From positions 4,165,001 to 4,229,000 of the forward strand of contig NZ_CP102384.1 in NCBI RefSeq assembly GCF_024628865.1: 64,000 nt of DNA. Reading direction: 5' to 3'. Position 1 is the stretch's first letter; each line of letters opens with the position of its first letter. This document shows positions 17,113 to 25,779 of the stretch, piece after piece. The translations under genes and the position numbers were made by a program. Under the pieces are notes generated by a model. That model worked only from the letters and a program-made list of their open reading frames with translations. It had not been told where the DNA came from and made no database searches. This DNA comes from Sphingopyxis sp. DBS4. GTDB taxonomy: Bacteria; Pseudomonadota; Alphaproteobacteria; Sphingomonadales; Sphingomonadaceae.

Positions 17113-18423
17113 ATGAAGACCAAGCTTTCTAAGACTGTCGCAGACATCGCCGAGCCGAAACCCGCGCGGTATGCTATCTGGGATTCCGAGCTTACCGGGT
17201 TCGCCCTGCGGGTGACCCCCGCTGGCGCGAAATCGTGGGCAGTGAAGTATCGCGTGGGCGAAGGCGGCCGGACCGCTGCGGTGCGCTGGTATACGATCGG
17301 CACCTATCCCGAGACGCCTGCTGCAGACGCACGTAGGGCTGCGGAAATTGCTCTGGCGCGTGTGCGCCTAGGCGAAGATCCCAGCGGCGAGCGCATTGAG
17401 AAGCGCGCCGAAATGACGGTGGCGCAGGCCATCGATTTTTACGAGCAGGAAGGCTGCTTCGTCCAGCGCGGCATTCGGCAGGGCGAACCGATGAAACCGA
17501 TGACGAAGGACTATACTCTCGCCCGCCTGCGCCATCACGTCGTTCGGCTGCTGGGCAAAAGGCGTATCACCGAAATCGACGAAGGCGACATCACCACTTT
17601 TGTGCGCGATGTGAGCGCCGGAAAGACCGCGCGTGATGAGTGGATCGTCGATCCCGAAACGGGCAAGCGTAAGCGCGTTATCGTTCGCGGCGGAGAAGGC
17701 GCCGCGCGGAAGGTCGTGCGCGACCTCTCCGCGGTTTATTCCTTTCTCAAGACGCATAAGAGGAAGACACGGGTCACCCACAATCCGGTCGAAGACGCAA
17801 GCGTCCGAAAGACGGACAACAAGCGCACGCGCTTTCTCTCGATAGAAGAGGTGAAGCGGCTAGGCGAAGCTCTCAATGCGTTGGAGGCCCAAGGCGTAAA
17901 CACCAAGGCAGTGAATATCGCCCGGCTCTGGGCGTTATCTGGCTGCCGCCGAAACGAAATCGCCGGCCTGAAATGGTCGGAAGTCGATTTTGATCGCGGC
18001 TTGCTCGTCTTCGATGACACCAAAACCGGAAGAAGCGTCCGGCCGCTCGGCGCTGCGGCCATAGCGCTACTCGAAGCTTTGAAACCCGAAGAGGCCGAAG
18101 GCTATGTCTTCCCGGCGGAGCGTGGCGACGGGTTCTACCAAGGCACGAAGACGGTGTGGCAGGCTGCAATCAAGAAGGCGGCGCTTCCCGGCGTGACGCC
18201 TCACGTTCTCCGCCATACTCTCGGCAGCGCGGCCGCGTCTGCAGGCGAGGCCCTGCTGATGGTCGGATCGCTTCTCGGACATGCGAATGCGCGTTCGACC
18301 GCGATCTACGCTCATATCTCCCATGATCCGGCACGGCTGGCGGCCGATCGGGTAACCGGCCCTCTTGCTGAAGCACTGGGCCGCCCCGTACCAACGCAGT
18401 CGATGGAAACAGTCCCAGCCTGA
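17113..18423 (+). CDS. Tyrosine recombinase/integrase (P4-like)
   Basis: 436 residues. The N-terminus (~20-90) is the DUF4102-type arm-DNA-binding domain (YAIWDSELTGFALRVTPAGAKSW, IGTYPETPAADARRAA). A SAM-like core-binding region follows (~100-225). The catalytic domain shows all expected residues: Arg in LSGCRRNEI (~279), HVLRH (H364, R367), H390 in LLGHANARST and the nucleophile Tyr399 in AIYAHIS. It appears intact. It starts 164 bp from the tRNA-Gly fragment, which is the likely target, and reads away from it. A bidirectional terminator separates it from the convergent DUF736 gene. Confidence 0.93.
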   Translation: MKTKLSKTVADIAEPKPARYAIWDSELTGFALRVTPAGAKSWAVKYRVGEGGRTAAVRWYTIGTYPETPAADARRAAEIALARVRLGEDPSGERIEKRAEMTVAQAIDFYEQEGCFVQRGIRQGEPMKPMTKDYTLARLRHHVVRLLGKRRITEIDEGDITTFVRDVSAGKTARDEWIVDPETGKRKRVIVRGGEGAARKVVRDLSAVYSFLKTHKRKTRVTHNPVEDASVRKTDNKRTRFLSIEEVKRLGEALNALEAQGVNTKAVNIARLWALSGCRRNEIAGLKWSEVDFDRGLLVFDDTKTGRSVRPLGAAAIALLEALKPEEAEGYVFPAERGDGFYQGTKTVWQAAIKKAALPGVTPHVLRHTLGSAAASAGEALLMVGSLLGHANARSTAIYAHISHDPARLAADRVTGPLAEALGRPVPTQSMETVPA

Positions 18424-18430
18424 TTTCGAG

Positions 18431-18463
18431 AAAATGCCCGCCCGGCGCACCGAGCGGGCTTTC
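18431..18463. terminator. Bidirectional terminator between integrase and DUF736 genes
   Basis: A 10-bp stem (18436-18445 with 18450-18459) and a 4-base loop are flanked by AAAAT on the left and TTTC on the right. The pairing is complete, with one U-G, in the minus-strand transcript and has one mismatch in the plus-strand transcript. It fits the convergent ends of the integrase and DUF736 genes. Confidence 0.75.
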
Positions 18464-18472
18464 ACTGGTCGA

Positions 18473-18799
18473 TCAGTCGCCGGTACGGCGATTGGACCGC
18501 GACCAGATCAGGCTATAGGTCGCACTACCTTCGTCGTCGAAGAGATTGGCGTAAATCGGAGCGATGAAGCTCGGATCGTCGAGCTTCAGCCCGAGGTAAG
18601 CGCGGCCCTCGCCCGATTGCTTGGCCCATGCTGCGCCGACTTCGGCGTTGCCGATGTAAACGCGGTGCGTGGGTGCATTCTCGCTGGACGGATTCTGATC
18701 GGGGACGATGCGAACCCCTTTGGCCTGAACGCTGAGTGTCACGATATCGCCGACGAATTCGCTGTTGGCAGTCTTCTTGAAAGTGCCGATGGTAGCCAT
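18473..18799 (-). CDS. DUF736 family protein
   Basis: 108 residues starting MATIGTFKKTANSEFVGDI, the standard DUF736 N-terminus, with AAGGA 8-9 bp upstream. The core THRVYIGNAEVGAAW and YLGLKLDDPSFIAPIYANL is as in the family. DUF736 proteins are small and common on alphaproteobacterial plasmids and integrative elements; their role is not known. The frame stays open for ~39 codons upstream (MSQAIEAMKGMVSKQGKDIDM...), but the family start and ribosome binding site favour the shorter form. That upstream stretch is partly repeated in inverted orientation at 19040-19063. Confidence 0.85.
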   Translation of the reverse strand: MATIGTFKKTANSEFVGDIVTLSVQAKGVRIVPDQNPSSENAPTHRVYIGNAEVGAAWAKQSGEGRAYLGLKLDDPSFIAPIYANLFDDEGSATYSLIWSRSNRRTGD

Positions 18800-19162
18800 G
18801 TCGATGTCCTTTCCTTGCTTCGAGACCATGCCCTTCATGGCCTCGATGGCTTGGGACATGACCGGGGCTGCCGCGGCCGCAGCCGAAGGCCCGCAAGCGA
18901 AGCTGGAGGACGGCAAGGGGCGCCCTTTTTTGTTTCGCGAGGAATGACGGCGAAGCCGTGAGGGGAAAAAAGTGCGGACCTGCCGTTGCGGCCCCGAGCG
19001 GCAGAGGCGCAGCCGGTTTCGGTCATCAAGCCTTTCGAAGAGGCCGTGAAGGGCATGGTCTCGCGAGGCGCAAAGGAGACTGGCTAGCGCGTTCGGCTTT
19101 GAGCAGAACGTCGGGAGAATTGGAGGCCGACCGGCTCACCGGCTCCTAAGGCAAGGGTGCCG
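18800..19162. repeat. Intergenic region with a diverged inverted repeat
   Basis: 363 bp between the DUF736 and MucR genes. The minus strand at 18844-18821 reads GAGGCCATGAAGGGCATGG and on to TCTCG; the plus strand at 19040-19063 repeats it with one mismatch. Both translate to a similar short peptide (EAMKGMVSK and EAVKGMVSR). The plus-strand copy soon ends in TAG (19085-19087). It may be a decayed second copy of a DUF736 leader. No other gene was recognised. Confidence 0.45.
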
Positions 19163-19627
19163 TCAGGCGCCGGATTTTGCGCGCCCGCGAGGAGCCGGAG
19201 CCTTCGCTGCCGGCTTGCGGCCACCGCCGCGTCCTTTGGTGCCAAGGCCGATCGACTTGGCGAGCACCCGCCGCGTCTCGGCATAGTTCGGCGCGACCAT
19301 CGGATAGTCTTTCGGGAGATTCCACTTCGCGCGATAGTCGTCGGGCGTCATGCCATAGGCCGTCATCAAATGACGGCGCATCATTTTCAGCTTTTTGCCG
19401 TCCTCGAGGCAGACGATATAGTCGGGCTTGATCGAGGCTCGGATGGAGACCGCCGGTTTCTGCTCCTCGACCGGCTCCACAACCGGAGAACCCAGTCCCG
19501 CCAGCGCGCCATGAACGCGCGCGATCAGGTCGGGAAGATCGGCGAGGCCGACGGCATTGTTCGAGACATGCGCCGCGACAATATCGGCGGTGAGCGTGAG
19601 CAGCATATCCTGAGTGTCTTCGGCCAT
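19163..19627 (-). CDS. MucR/Ros-family zinc-finger regulator
   Basis: 154 residues. It contains the characteristic MucR/Ros core: ADIVAAHVSNNAV near the N-terminus, then IVCLEDGKKLKMMRRHLMTAYGMTPDDYRAKWNLPKDYPMVAPNYAETR. In this protein family a C2H2-like zinc finger carries DNA binding; here the Cys after IV and His in RRH are seen. The C-terminal tail is basic (RGGGRKPAAKAPAPRGRAK). MucR proteins are alphaproteobacterial and act as global silencers binding AT-rich DNA. This copy, placed between DUF736 and ParB-like genes near an integrase, is probably element-borne and may control element or host genes. Confidence 0.9.
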   Translation of the reverse strand: MAEDTQDMLLTLTADIVAAHVSNNAVGLADLPDLIARVHGALAGLGSPVVEPVEEQKPAVSIRASIKPDYIVCLEDGKKLKMMRRHLMTAYGMTPDDYRAKWNLPKDYPMVAPNYAETRRVLAKSIGLGTKGRGGGRKPAAKAPAPRGRAKSGA

Positions 19628-19784
19628 CGGTCATCTCCTCTTCAACCCACGCCCTATCGCCTGCTTTACCGTCCGGCCACGACTATTTGGCCGATAGGGT
19701 ATCGCGCCGTGCGCCCAAGGGCGCGCGGCGCGCGATTTTTTGCCGGATGGAATGGGCGACGGCACGCGCCGCCGCCCTCGACCA

Positions 19785-21518
19785 TCACGCGGCTTCGCGC
19801 TGCGGCCAGTCCTCGGCCTCCGACATGGTCAGTTCACCATGCGCCGTCACGGTCCCTACCCCGCCGCGCGCCGTGTAGGCAGCGGGCGGGAAGGCCATCC
19901 ATTTCGGGATCCAGCCGTCAACCTTGGTTCGGCCGTTGGCACCGTCCAGATGATCGCGGACGATGGCCTTCAAGGTCGCGCCCTTCTCCTTGGCATTGGC
20001 GGCGGCAACCTCGGCTCCGCCGACCTCGGCGACCAGCGCGGTCAGCACCTCGCGGTCGCGAAGGCCCTCAAAGAAAGCGTCGTCGGCGCTCCACCATTTC
20101 GCCATGTCGAGGCCGATATGAAGGCCGACCGCCTCGATGGCGGCGCTTCCCGCGAACAAGGTTTCCCCGATGACGATAGCGATCACGTCCATGACGGCGC
20201 GGTCGGGAAGGTCGAGCAGACGCTGGAACAGCGCCGCGAGCGGCATCGGATTGCCGCCGGTCACGCTCGGCTCCTCGGCGTCGAACCCAAGCAGCGCCAA
20301 CACCGCGCGCCGCTTCTCGTCGAATACCGTCTCGGCGCGGCAAACCTCGACGCTCTCGCGCACGTCATCATCCTTTGCAGTCTGCGGCTCGACCCGGACA
20401 TTCCACAGCGGCGAACCTGCAATGACATGGGCGACCATCAAGCGCAGTGCGACGGCAGGATGACGGGTCAGCGCCGCACGCACGGCGGCATGACGATGAA
20501 GATCGACATAAGTCTGCGTCCGTGCGGTCAGTTCGGGGCGGACCGTCTTGGGCGCAGCCTCGACCTTTTCGCCCTTGTCGAGCCGCGCCGCTTCCTTGGC
20601 GGTGACATAGCCGGAGTGAATATCGATCTCGCCGGTGTCGCGCACTTCGATATAGATGCGTCCGCCCTTGCGCTTGGGTGCTTGGCGAAATTCCCAGCTG
20701 CGGAAATATTCGCCCTTGGGCAGGATAACGACGTCGCTCCACCCCTCGTCCAAAAAGCGTGCACGGCGTTCTTCAATCGCAGCAAGCTGCGCGGTCCAGA
20801 AGGCCTCACTGTCGGCAAAATAGCGATCGTCGCCGAAGAGATCGGCGATGATTGCCAGTCCGCTCGCCTCCACATCGAACAGTGCATGACCCGTGCGGAT
20901 TGCACCGCCGCCGAACAGCCAGCCTTTGAGCTGGTTTCCCTGCGGACAATAGGTCTGCGGATCGTCGAACAGCGCCAGCCATGCGCGCTGTTGGCCTTTC
21001 GATGCCATCGTCAGATGCCGCACCGTGCCCGAACTGATCTTCTCCTTGGCGTAGAGCGACCGGATGCGCGGGAGCAGATTGCCCAGTGCAAGGATGCGCT
21101 TGACCATCGGCTCGGGCATTCCGAATGTGTCGGCAAGGTCGGCAACGCTCCGGCCTTCCTTCACTAACCGCGTATAGGTTTCCCATTGGGTCACCTCGTC
21201 GGCATCGCGCCGCGCGACATTCTCGATCAGCGAGGCTTCGAGCGCGGCGGCATCGTCGCCCTCTTCGAGAATGGCGCAGGGCAACGGGTCGGCCTCGCCT
21301 TTCTCAACCGCGACCACACACGCGGCTGTGAAGCGCCGCGCGCCCGCCACGATTTCGAAGGCGCCTTCGGCGCAATTAGGCCGCACGATCAGCGGCACAA
21401 GCACGCCGCGCGCGCGAACGGTCGGCAAAATGTCCGACACGTCGGGCGCCTTTTTGGCGTAACGCATGTTGGTCTTGCTGATTGACAGCTTGCCAAGGTC
21501 GATAAAGTCGAGTCTCAT
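19785..21518 (-). CDS. Second ParB-like protein (mobile-element type)
   Basis: 577 residues, GAGGAG 8 bp before the ATG. The N-terminal ParB domain (~5-200) shows ISKTNMRYAKKAPDVSDILPTVRARGVLVPLIVRP, the GARRFTAA box, EASLIENVARRDADEVTQWETYTRLVKEG and a helix-turn-helix (VADLADTFGMPEPMVKRILALGNLLPRIRSLY). The rest is a ~370-residue extension with no recognised domain, ending GELTMSEAEDWPQREAA. Its architecture parallels the ParB-like protein at 10656-12767, but the sequences differ widely, so the two come from different elements or are old paralogues. It is read with MucR downstream and ArdC upstream on the same strand. Confidence 0.87.
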   Translation of the reverse strand: MRLDFIDLGKLSISKTNMRYAKKAPDVSDILPTVRARGVLVPLIVRPNCAEGAFEIVAGARRFTAACVVAVEKGEADPLPCAILEEGDDAAALEASLIENVARRDADEVTQWETYTRLVKEGRSVADLADTFGMPEPMVKRILALGNLLPRIRSLYAKEKISSGTVRHLTMASKGQQRAWLALFDDPQTYCPQGNQLKGWLFGGGAIRTGHALFDVEASGLAIIADLFGDDRYFADSEAFWTAQLAAIEERRARFLDEGWSDVVILPKGEYFRSWEFRQAPKRKGGRIYIEVRDTGEIDIHSGYVTAKEAARLDKGEKVEAAPKTVRPELTARTQTYVDLHRHAAVRAALTRHPAVALRLMVAHVIAGSPLWNVRVEPQTAKDDDVRESVEVCRAETVFDEKRRAVLALLGFDAEEPSVTGGNPMPLAALFQRLLDLPDRAVMDVIAIVIGETLFAGSAAIEAVGLHIGLDMAKWWSADDAFFEGLRDREVLTALVAEVGGAEVAAANAKEKGATLKAIVRDHLDGANGRTKVDGWIPKWMAFPPAAYTARGGVGTVTAHGELTMSEAEDWPQREAA

Positions 21519-21643
21519 GGTCTTGCTCCTCGTGAGCGTCGGTCCCGTTGTGTCTTGAAGCGTGGCGGGACCGACTATGGATGACGGCGAAACGCGCCGC
21601 CTGCGTCAGCCTTGGCCCGTTGCGGGCTTCGGAAGCTCGATTG

Positions 21644-22606
21644 TCATGCCGCTGCTCTGCCGTCGTTCGCCGCTGCCTCGGCATGGCGGGCAAGCAGCCA
21701 ATCGGCGGCCTTGCTCGCGAGGCTAGCGGCGCGAAAGATCGCGCGATTGTCCTCGCGCAAAACCTCCAGCCACGACCCGACATAATCGGCATGGCGCACG
21801 CTCGGTTCGATGCCGAGTGCGGCGCACAGAAAGGCGCTCCCCATCTCGGCGACCAGCTCCTCGCGCGCATAATCCTTGCTGCCGAAAGCGTTGATCAGCT
21901 TGCGGTCGAGCCGGGAGGCGTGGCCGGTCGCGTGGGTGAGTTCGTGCAGCGCGGTGCGGTAATAATTGACCTGATCGAAGAAGGCGGGCTGCGGCGGCAC
22001 CTGCACATAATCCTGTGCGGGCACGTAAAAGGCCCTGTCGCTGCCAATCCGGAAATCGACCCCGCTCGCGGCAATCACCGCTTCGGCGACGGGCACGATC
22101 TCGCGCTGAGGCAGCGGGGCAGGGTCGGAAGCGATCCCTTCGCGCAAGCCTTCGCATTGCGCGACATTGAACACGGTAAAGCTTTTGAGGAACGCCACCG
22201 CGCGTGCATCGCCGCCCTCGCGGGCAGCACGGTCGGCCTCGCCCTTGGGAATAAAGCGGTCGGCATAGACAACGGTCGTACCGCGCTCTCCCTTGCGGAC
22301 ATTGCCGCCCGCCTCAAGCGCCTGACGGAAGGTAATCCAGCCTTGGCTCGGCCATCCGGCCTCGATCACCGCTCCCCACAGAATCAGGATGTTAATGCCC
22401 GAATAGGCCCGGCCCGAATAGGCATTGTGGGGCAGGGCCGCCGAAGCGCCGCCGCTGCGGCCCCAAGGCTGCACCCAAGGCAGCCGCCCTTCCTCCAGTT
22501 CGGCGATGATCCGGCTCGTGACGCTGTCGAACAGTGACGCACGGGGCTCGCCGCCGCGCGGTTGGCGAGGCCTCGGCATCTCGGTGCCGTTGATCTTCTG
22601 GCGCAT
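21644..22606 (-). CDS. ArdC-type antirestriction protein with zincin-like domain
   Basis: 320 residues from MRQKINGTEMPRP. The N-terminal part (~25-130) is the ArdC-like single-strand DNA-binding domain: SVTSRIIAELEEGRLPWVQPWG, LPHNAYSGRAYSGINILILW, WITFRQALEAGGNVRKGERGTTVVYADRF. The C-terminal part is a zinc metallopeptidase-like domain with HELTHATGH (HExxH) and EELVAEMGSAFLC. ArdC proteins protect incoming transferred DNA from restriction and are typical of conjugative plasmids and ICEs. The gene has a GGGGATGGAGAT sequence before its start, like the ParB and DUF932 genes. Confidence 0.9.
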   Translation of the reverse strand: MRQKINGTEMPRPRQPRGGEPRASLFDSVTSRIIAELEEGRLPWVQPWGRSGGASAALPHNAYSGRAYSGINILILWGAVIEAGWPSQGWITFRQALEAGGNVRKGERGTTVVYADRFIPKGEADRAAREGGDARAVAFLKSFTVFNVAQCEGLREGIASDPAPLPQREIVPVAEAVIAASGVDFRIGSDRAFYVPAQDYVQVPPQPAFFDQVNYYRTALHELTHATGHASRLDRKLINAFGSKDYAREELVAEMGSAFLCAALGIEPSVRHADYVGSWLEVLREDNRAIFRAASLASKAADWLLARHAEAAANDGRAAA

Positions 22607-23227
22607 TACTCGATCTCCATCCCCGCCCCAAAACCAGCAGCCCCCGGCGGAGCGGGGGTGGGCGGCGACTGGCGACCTGCCGGGCGCGGCCAGAAGGCGG
22701 TCCGCACCCGAAGGGCTGGAACGAAGAGGAAGAGCCGGCACCGCCGGCTTGCGGGACGCCGGGGCGCGCCCAGAAGGGAGAGCCGCCCACTCCCGCGATC
22801 GACGGGAGGCCCCGACAACGCCGCGGCGCGAAGCGCAGCGTCCGCCATTCCTGTCCGCAGGAACTCTCGATCCGCTTCCCGGCGGATCCCCAAAAGAAAC
22901 GCCCTCTTGGCGCGGCCGCCGGCGGGGCGGCGTGCGTGCGCAAATGTGCTTAGCCGTCGCCTCGCCAAGACAGGCGCGACGAGGGCGCAGCGCGGCCAGA
23001 CCGGACCGCGATCCCTGACGGCGCCTGTCGCCGCCAGCGAGCGCCCATCAGCATCCGCGCTCCTTTATTCGGGGGCGTCGCGGGGGCGACAAGCCTCCCG
23101 CGGAAGGGGTGCGGCCAGACCAGAGGCTGGCCGTCAGGGGAAGGCTTTCCCCCACGCGTCCTTTGGGTCAGCCGATGGAAAGAAATCGCCGGACTCATCT
23201 CGGCACAGCAGGGATTGAAGCAACGGC
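22607..23227. other. GC-rich intergenic region at the mobile/catabolic boundary
   Basis: 621 bp with no credible gene on either strand. Just before ArdC it has a hairpin CCCCCG-gcggag-CGGGGG (minus-strand leader of ardC). The rest is very GC-rich. No intact tRNA-Gly and no repeat of the att fragment was found here, so the right border of the integrated element is not at this place. Confidence 0.5.
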
Positions 23228-24298
23228 TTAGAGGCAAGCCTCCATGCTCGACCGAGCGAGCCTCGCAAGCTTGGGAAAGCCGGTCGCTCGCTCCTTCGCA
23301 TGCGCCGATGCCGCCGTTCCTCTCGCCACCCGTCCCTTGATGCCGTGAAAGATCGCGGCAAGGCGGAAGAAATTGAATGTTGTGTAGAATGCATATTCCG
23401 CTTCCGGAACAAGAGGACGGTTCACGCGCCGACAATAGTCGGCGAGATAGGTTGCCTCCGAGGGAATCCCGAGCGCCGTCAGATCGGCGCCGCCCAGCCC
23501 GGCCACAATGTCAGGCTGCATTCGAAACATCATCGCATGATAGGCAAAGTCCGCCAGTGGATGGCCAAGGGTCGAGAGTTCCCAGTCCAACACGGCAAGC
23601 ACGCGTGGTTCCGTGGGGTGGAATATCAAATTGTCACAGCGAAAGTCGCCGTGCACGATCCTTGTCTCTTCGCCTGAGGGGATATGGGCGGGCAACCACT
23701 CGACGAGCCTGTCCATGTCCGGATCCCGGCCGGCCTCGGCATCCTCGAGATACTGCTTCGACCAACGCGCGATTTGCCGCTCGAAATAGTTGCCGGGGCG
23801 GCCATAGTCCTGGAGGCCGATCGCCGCGGGCTCGAACCGGTGCAACGCGGCAATGGTCGCGTTCATGGCTTCGAAATAGGCCGCCCGCTCGGTCGCACCG
23901 ACGTCCGGGAAGGTCGCATCCCAGAAAATGCGGCCCTCGATCATCTCCATGACGTAGAACCAGCTTCCGATCACATCCTTGTCGGTGCAGAGCCCGTAAA
24001 TCTGCGCGACTGGAAAACCGGCCGGACCGAGCGCAGCCAGCACGCGGGCCTCCCGCTCGATCGCATGGGCGCCTTTGAGGAGCTGACCGGTCGGTTTGCG
24101 ACGCAAGACGTAAGAGCGTGACGGCGTGATGAGCTTGTAGGTGGGGTTCGACTGCCCTCCTTTGAACTGCTCGACGGTAAGCGGTCCGCGGAAGTCCGCG
24201 ACATGCTCTTCCATCCACCTTGCCAGACGCCGCTCGTCGAAACGATGCGCTTCGCGAACCGGCGTCGTGCCGACGTTAGCGGCAACGTCGACGCTCAC
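23228..24298 (-). CDS. ACAD10/11-type phosphotransferase (APH fold)
   Basis: 356 residues from a GTG at 24298 that overlaps the stop of the acyl-CoA dehydrogenase (GTGA). It has the aminoglycoside-phosphotransferase fold used in acyl-CoA metabolism: EQFKGGQSNPTYKLI, YVLRRKP, the catalytic loop RIVHGDFRCDNLIFHP and the metal-binding DWELSTLGHPLADFAYH. In ACAD10/11 of animals and LvaA of Pseudomonas, this domain phosphorylates the 4-hydroxyl of a 4-hydroxyacyl-CoA so that an acyl-CoA dehydrogenase partner can remove it. The direct coupling to an acyl-CoA dehydrogenase gene supports this role. The substrate chain is unknown. Confidence 0.85.
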   Translation of the reverse strand: MSVDVAANVGTTPVREAHRFDERRLARWMEEHVADFRGPLTVEQFKGGQSNPTYKLITPSRSYVLRRKPTGQLLKGAHAIEREARVLAALGPAGFPVAQIYGLCTDKDVIGSWFYVMEMIEGRIFWDATFPDVGATERAAYFEAMNATIAALHRFEPAAIGLQDYGRPGNYFERQIARWSKQYLEDAEAGRDPDMDRLVEWLPAHIPSGEETRIVHGDFRCDNLIFHPTEPRVLAVLDWELSTLGHPLADFAYHAMMFRMQPDIVAGLGGADLTALGIPSEATYLADYCRRVNRPLVPEAEYAFYTTFNFFRLAAIFHGIKGRVARGTAASAHAKERATGFPKLARLARSSMEACL

Positions 24299-25488
24299 GC
24301 TTCCGGTCCCTTCCAGTCCCGCTTGATCTTTTTGGCGAGGCTCCACTTGTGGACCTCCGTCGGCCCGTCGTAGATTCGGAACGCGCGCACCTCGCGAAAC
24401 ACCTGTTCGACGATGGTATCGCTGCTCAGTCCGGTTCCGCCCATTACCTGCACGCAGCGATCCGCAATCCGCATCAGCGCCTCGGACACCGCGACCTTCG
24501 TCATCGAGCTTTCCGCCCCGCCCGGCTCGCCGCCATCAAGAATGCCGGCGCACCAGTCAATCATGAGCTCGGCCTGACGAAGGTCAATGAGGTTGTCGGC
24601 CAGCATGAAGCCGACCCCCTCATGGTCTATCAGCGTCTTTCCGAAAGCCTGCCTCCGGCAGGCATAGTCTGTCGCGATCTCGTTCGCCCGAACGCACGCT
24701 CCCAGCCAGCGCATGCAATGCGAAAGCCGCGCAGGAGCGAGCCGCATCTGGGCATAGCGAAAGCCTTCTCCGGATTGACCCAGCATCTGATCGGCGGGGA
24801 CACGAAGATTGTCGATCGCAACCACGGCATGTCCCCCGGGCATCGAGGAATCAATCGTGTTCGGCACGCGTTCGATACGGATAGACGGATCAGGCAGATC
24901 GACCAGAAACATGCAGGCGCCTTCGTCGGACTTCGCCATGAGGATTCCGACCTGGGCGCCATCGGCGCCCGTGATGAAGGCCTTCCGGCCGTTCACTACC
25001 CAGTGATTTCCGTCGAGCCGGCACGTCGTCCGCATCATCGACGGGTCCGATCCGGCACCGCCCTCCGCGGCGGGTTCGGTCATGAAGAATGCCGAGCGGG
25101 CGCGCCCCTCGACGAGCGGACGCAGAAAGCGCTCCCTGACTTCCGGGCTACCGACCTTGCCCAGAAGATACATATTACCCTCGTCAGGGGCCGCCGTGTT
25201 CAGCGCAAGCGGGCCAAGCGGGGACAGACCCGAAGCCTGCAGCACGATCGCTGTCTCGCGCTGCGACAGATGGCGCCCATCTTCAAGGATATGGGGCGTC
25301 AACACGCCGGCGGTCCGAGCTTTTTGTTTCATTTCGGCGACGAGATCATCGCTCGGACAATCGTGGTGGTCGCGGCGCGGATCCCTCTCATATGGGATCA
25401 CAACCTCACGAACGAAGGCCTCGACGCGCGCCGCGATTTCGGCCGTAAGTGCAGGACCGGCTCCGGCCGTCGGATTGGCACTGCTCAT
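24295..25488 (-). CDS. Acyl-CoA dehydrogenase (ACAD11/LvaC-like)
   Basis: 397 residues from MSSANPTAGAG (ATG at 25488). It shows acyl-CoA dehydrogenase family features: FMTEPAAEGGAGSDPSMMRTT, WVVNGRKAFITGADGAQ, RLAPARLSHCMRWLGACVRANEIA, YACRRQAFGKTLIDHEGVGFMLAD, QVMGGTGLSSDTIVEQVFREVRAFRIYDGPTEVHKWSLAKKI. The family is FAD-dependent and works on CoA thioesters. Its coding end overlaps the phosphotransferase gene by 4 bp, so the two are one unit, like the fused domains of ACAD10/11. With the partner kinase it would turn a 4-hydroxyacyl-CoA into a product that re-enters beta-oxidation. The precise chemistry is inferred from family knowledge. Confidence 0.88.
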   Translation of the reverse strand: MSSANPTAGAGPALTAEIAARVEAFVREVVIPYERDPRRDHHDCPSDDLVAEMKQKARTAGVLTPHILEDGRHLSQRETAIVLQASGLSPLGPLALNTAAPDEGNMYLLGKVGSPEVRERFLRPLVEGRARSAFFMTEPAAEGGAGSDPSMMRTTCRLDGNHWVVNGRKAFITGADGAQVGILMAKSDEGACMFLVDLPDPSIRIERVPNTIDSSMPGGHAVVAIDNLRVPADQMLGQSGEGFRYAQMRLAPARLSHCMRWLGACVRANEIATDYACRRQAFGKTLIDHEGVGFMLADNLIDLRQAELMIDWCAGILDGGEPGGAESSMTKVAVSEALMRIADRCVQVMGGTGLSSDTIVEQVFREVRAFRIYDGPTEVHKWSLAKKIKRDWKGPEA

Positions 25489-25779
25489 GTGCGAAGCTTC
25501 GATGCAGGAGCGCCGTACCGGCTGGCGAGCCACCGCCGGAATTCCCAGCAATGGCCAATGCGGCACTCGGCAATATGATCGATCTCCATTTTGTTGATCA
25601 TCCCCAAAATTGTACAAACTCCCACCGCGGCTTGACCTCAGCGGCACGGGCGCCGTCCGCCTGGTTCGTTACCACCACGTCGCTTGGCGGACACCGATCT
25701 CCCTCAGCGGAGATTGGTGCCCCGGTTCGTCAGGACGGACGGACCGATGCGTTGCGGCGCCATCCAGGTAGTCCGCAGA

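Noticed and set aside
19740..21167. Long plus-strand open frame opposite the second ParB-like gene
   Set aside because: Same mirror effect; the protein has no recognisable features and its start lies in an unlikely place.
22607..23227. Right end of the integrative element
   Set aside because: No repeat of the tRNA-Gly fragment and no intact tRNA is visible there; gene type changes but a border cannot be claimed.
25609..25616. TTGTACAA before the first acyl-CoA dehydrogenase as another FadR-type operator
   Set aside because: The half-sites have no 3-base spacer, so it does not fit TNGTNNNACNA.
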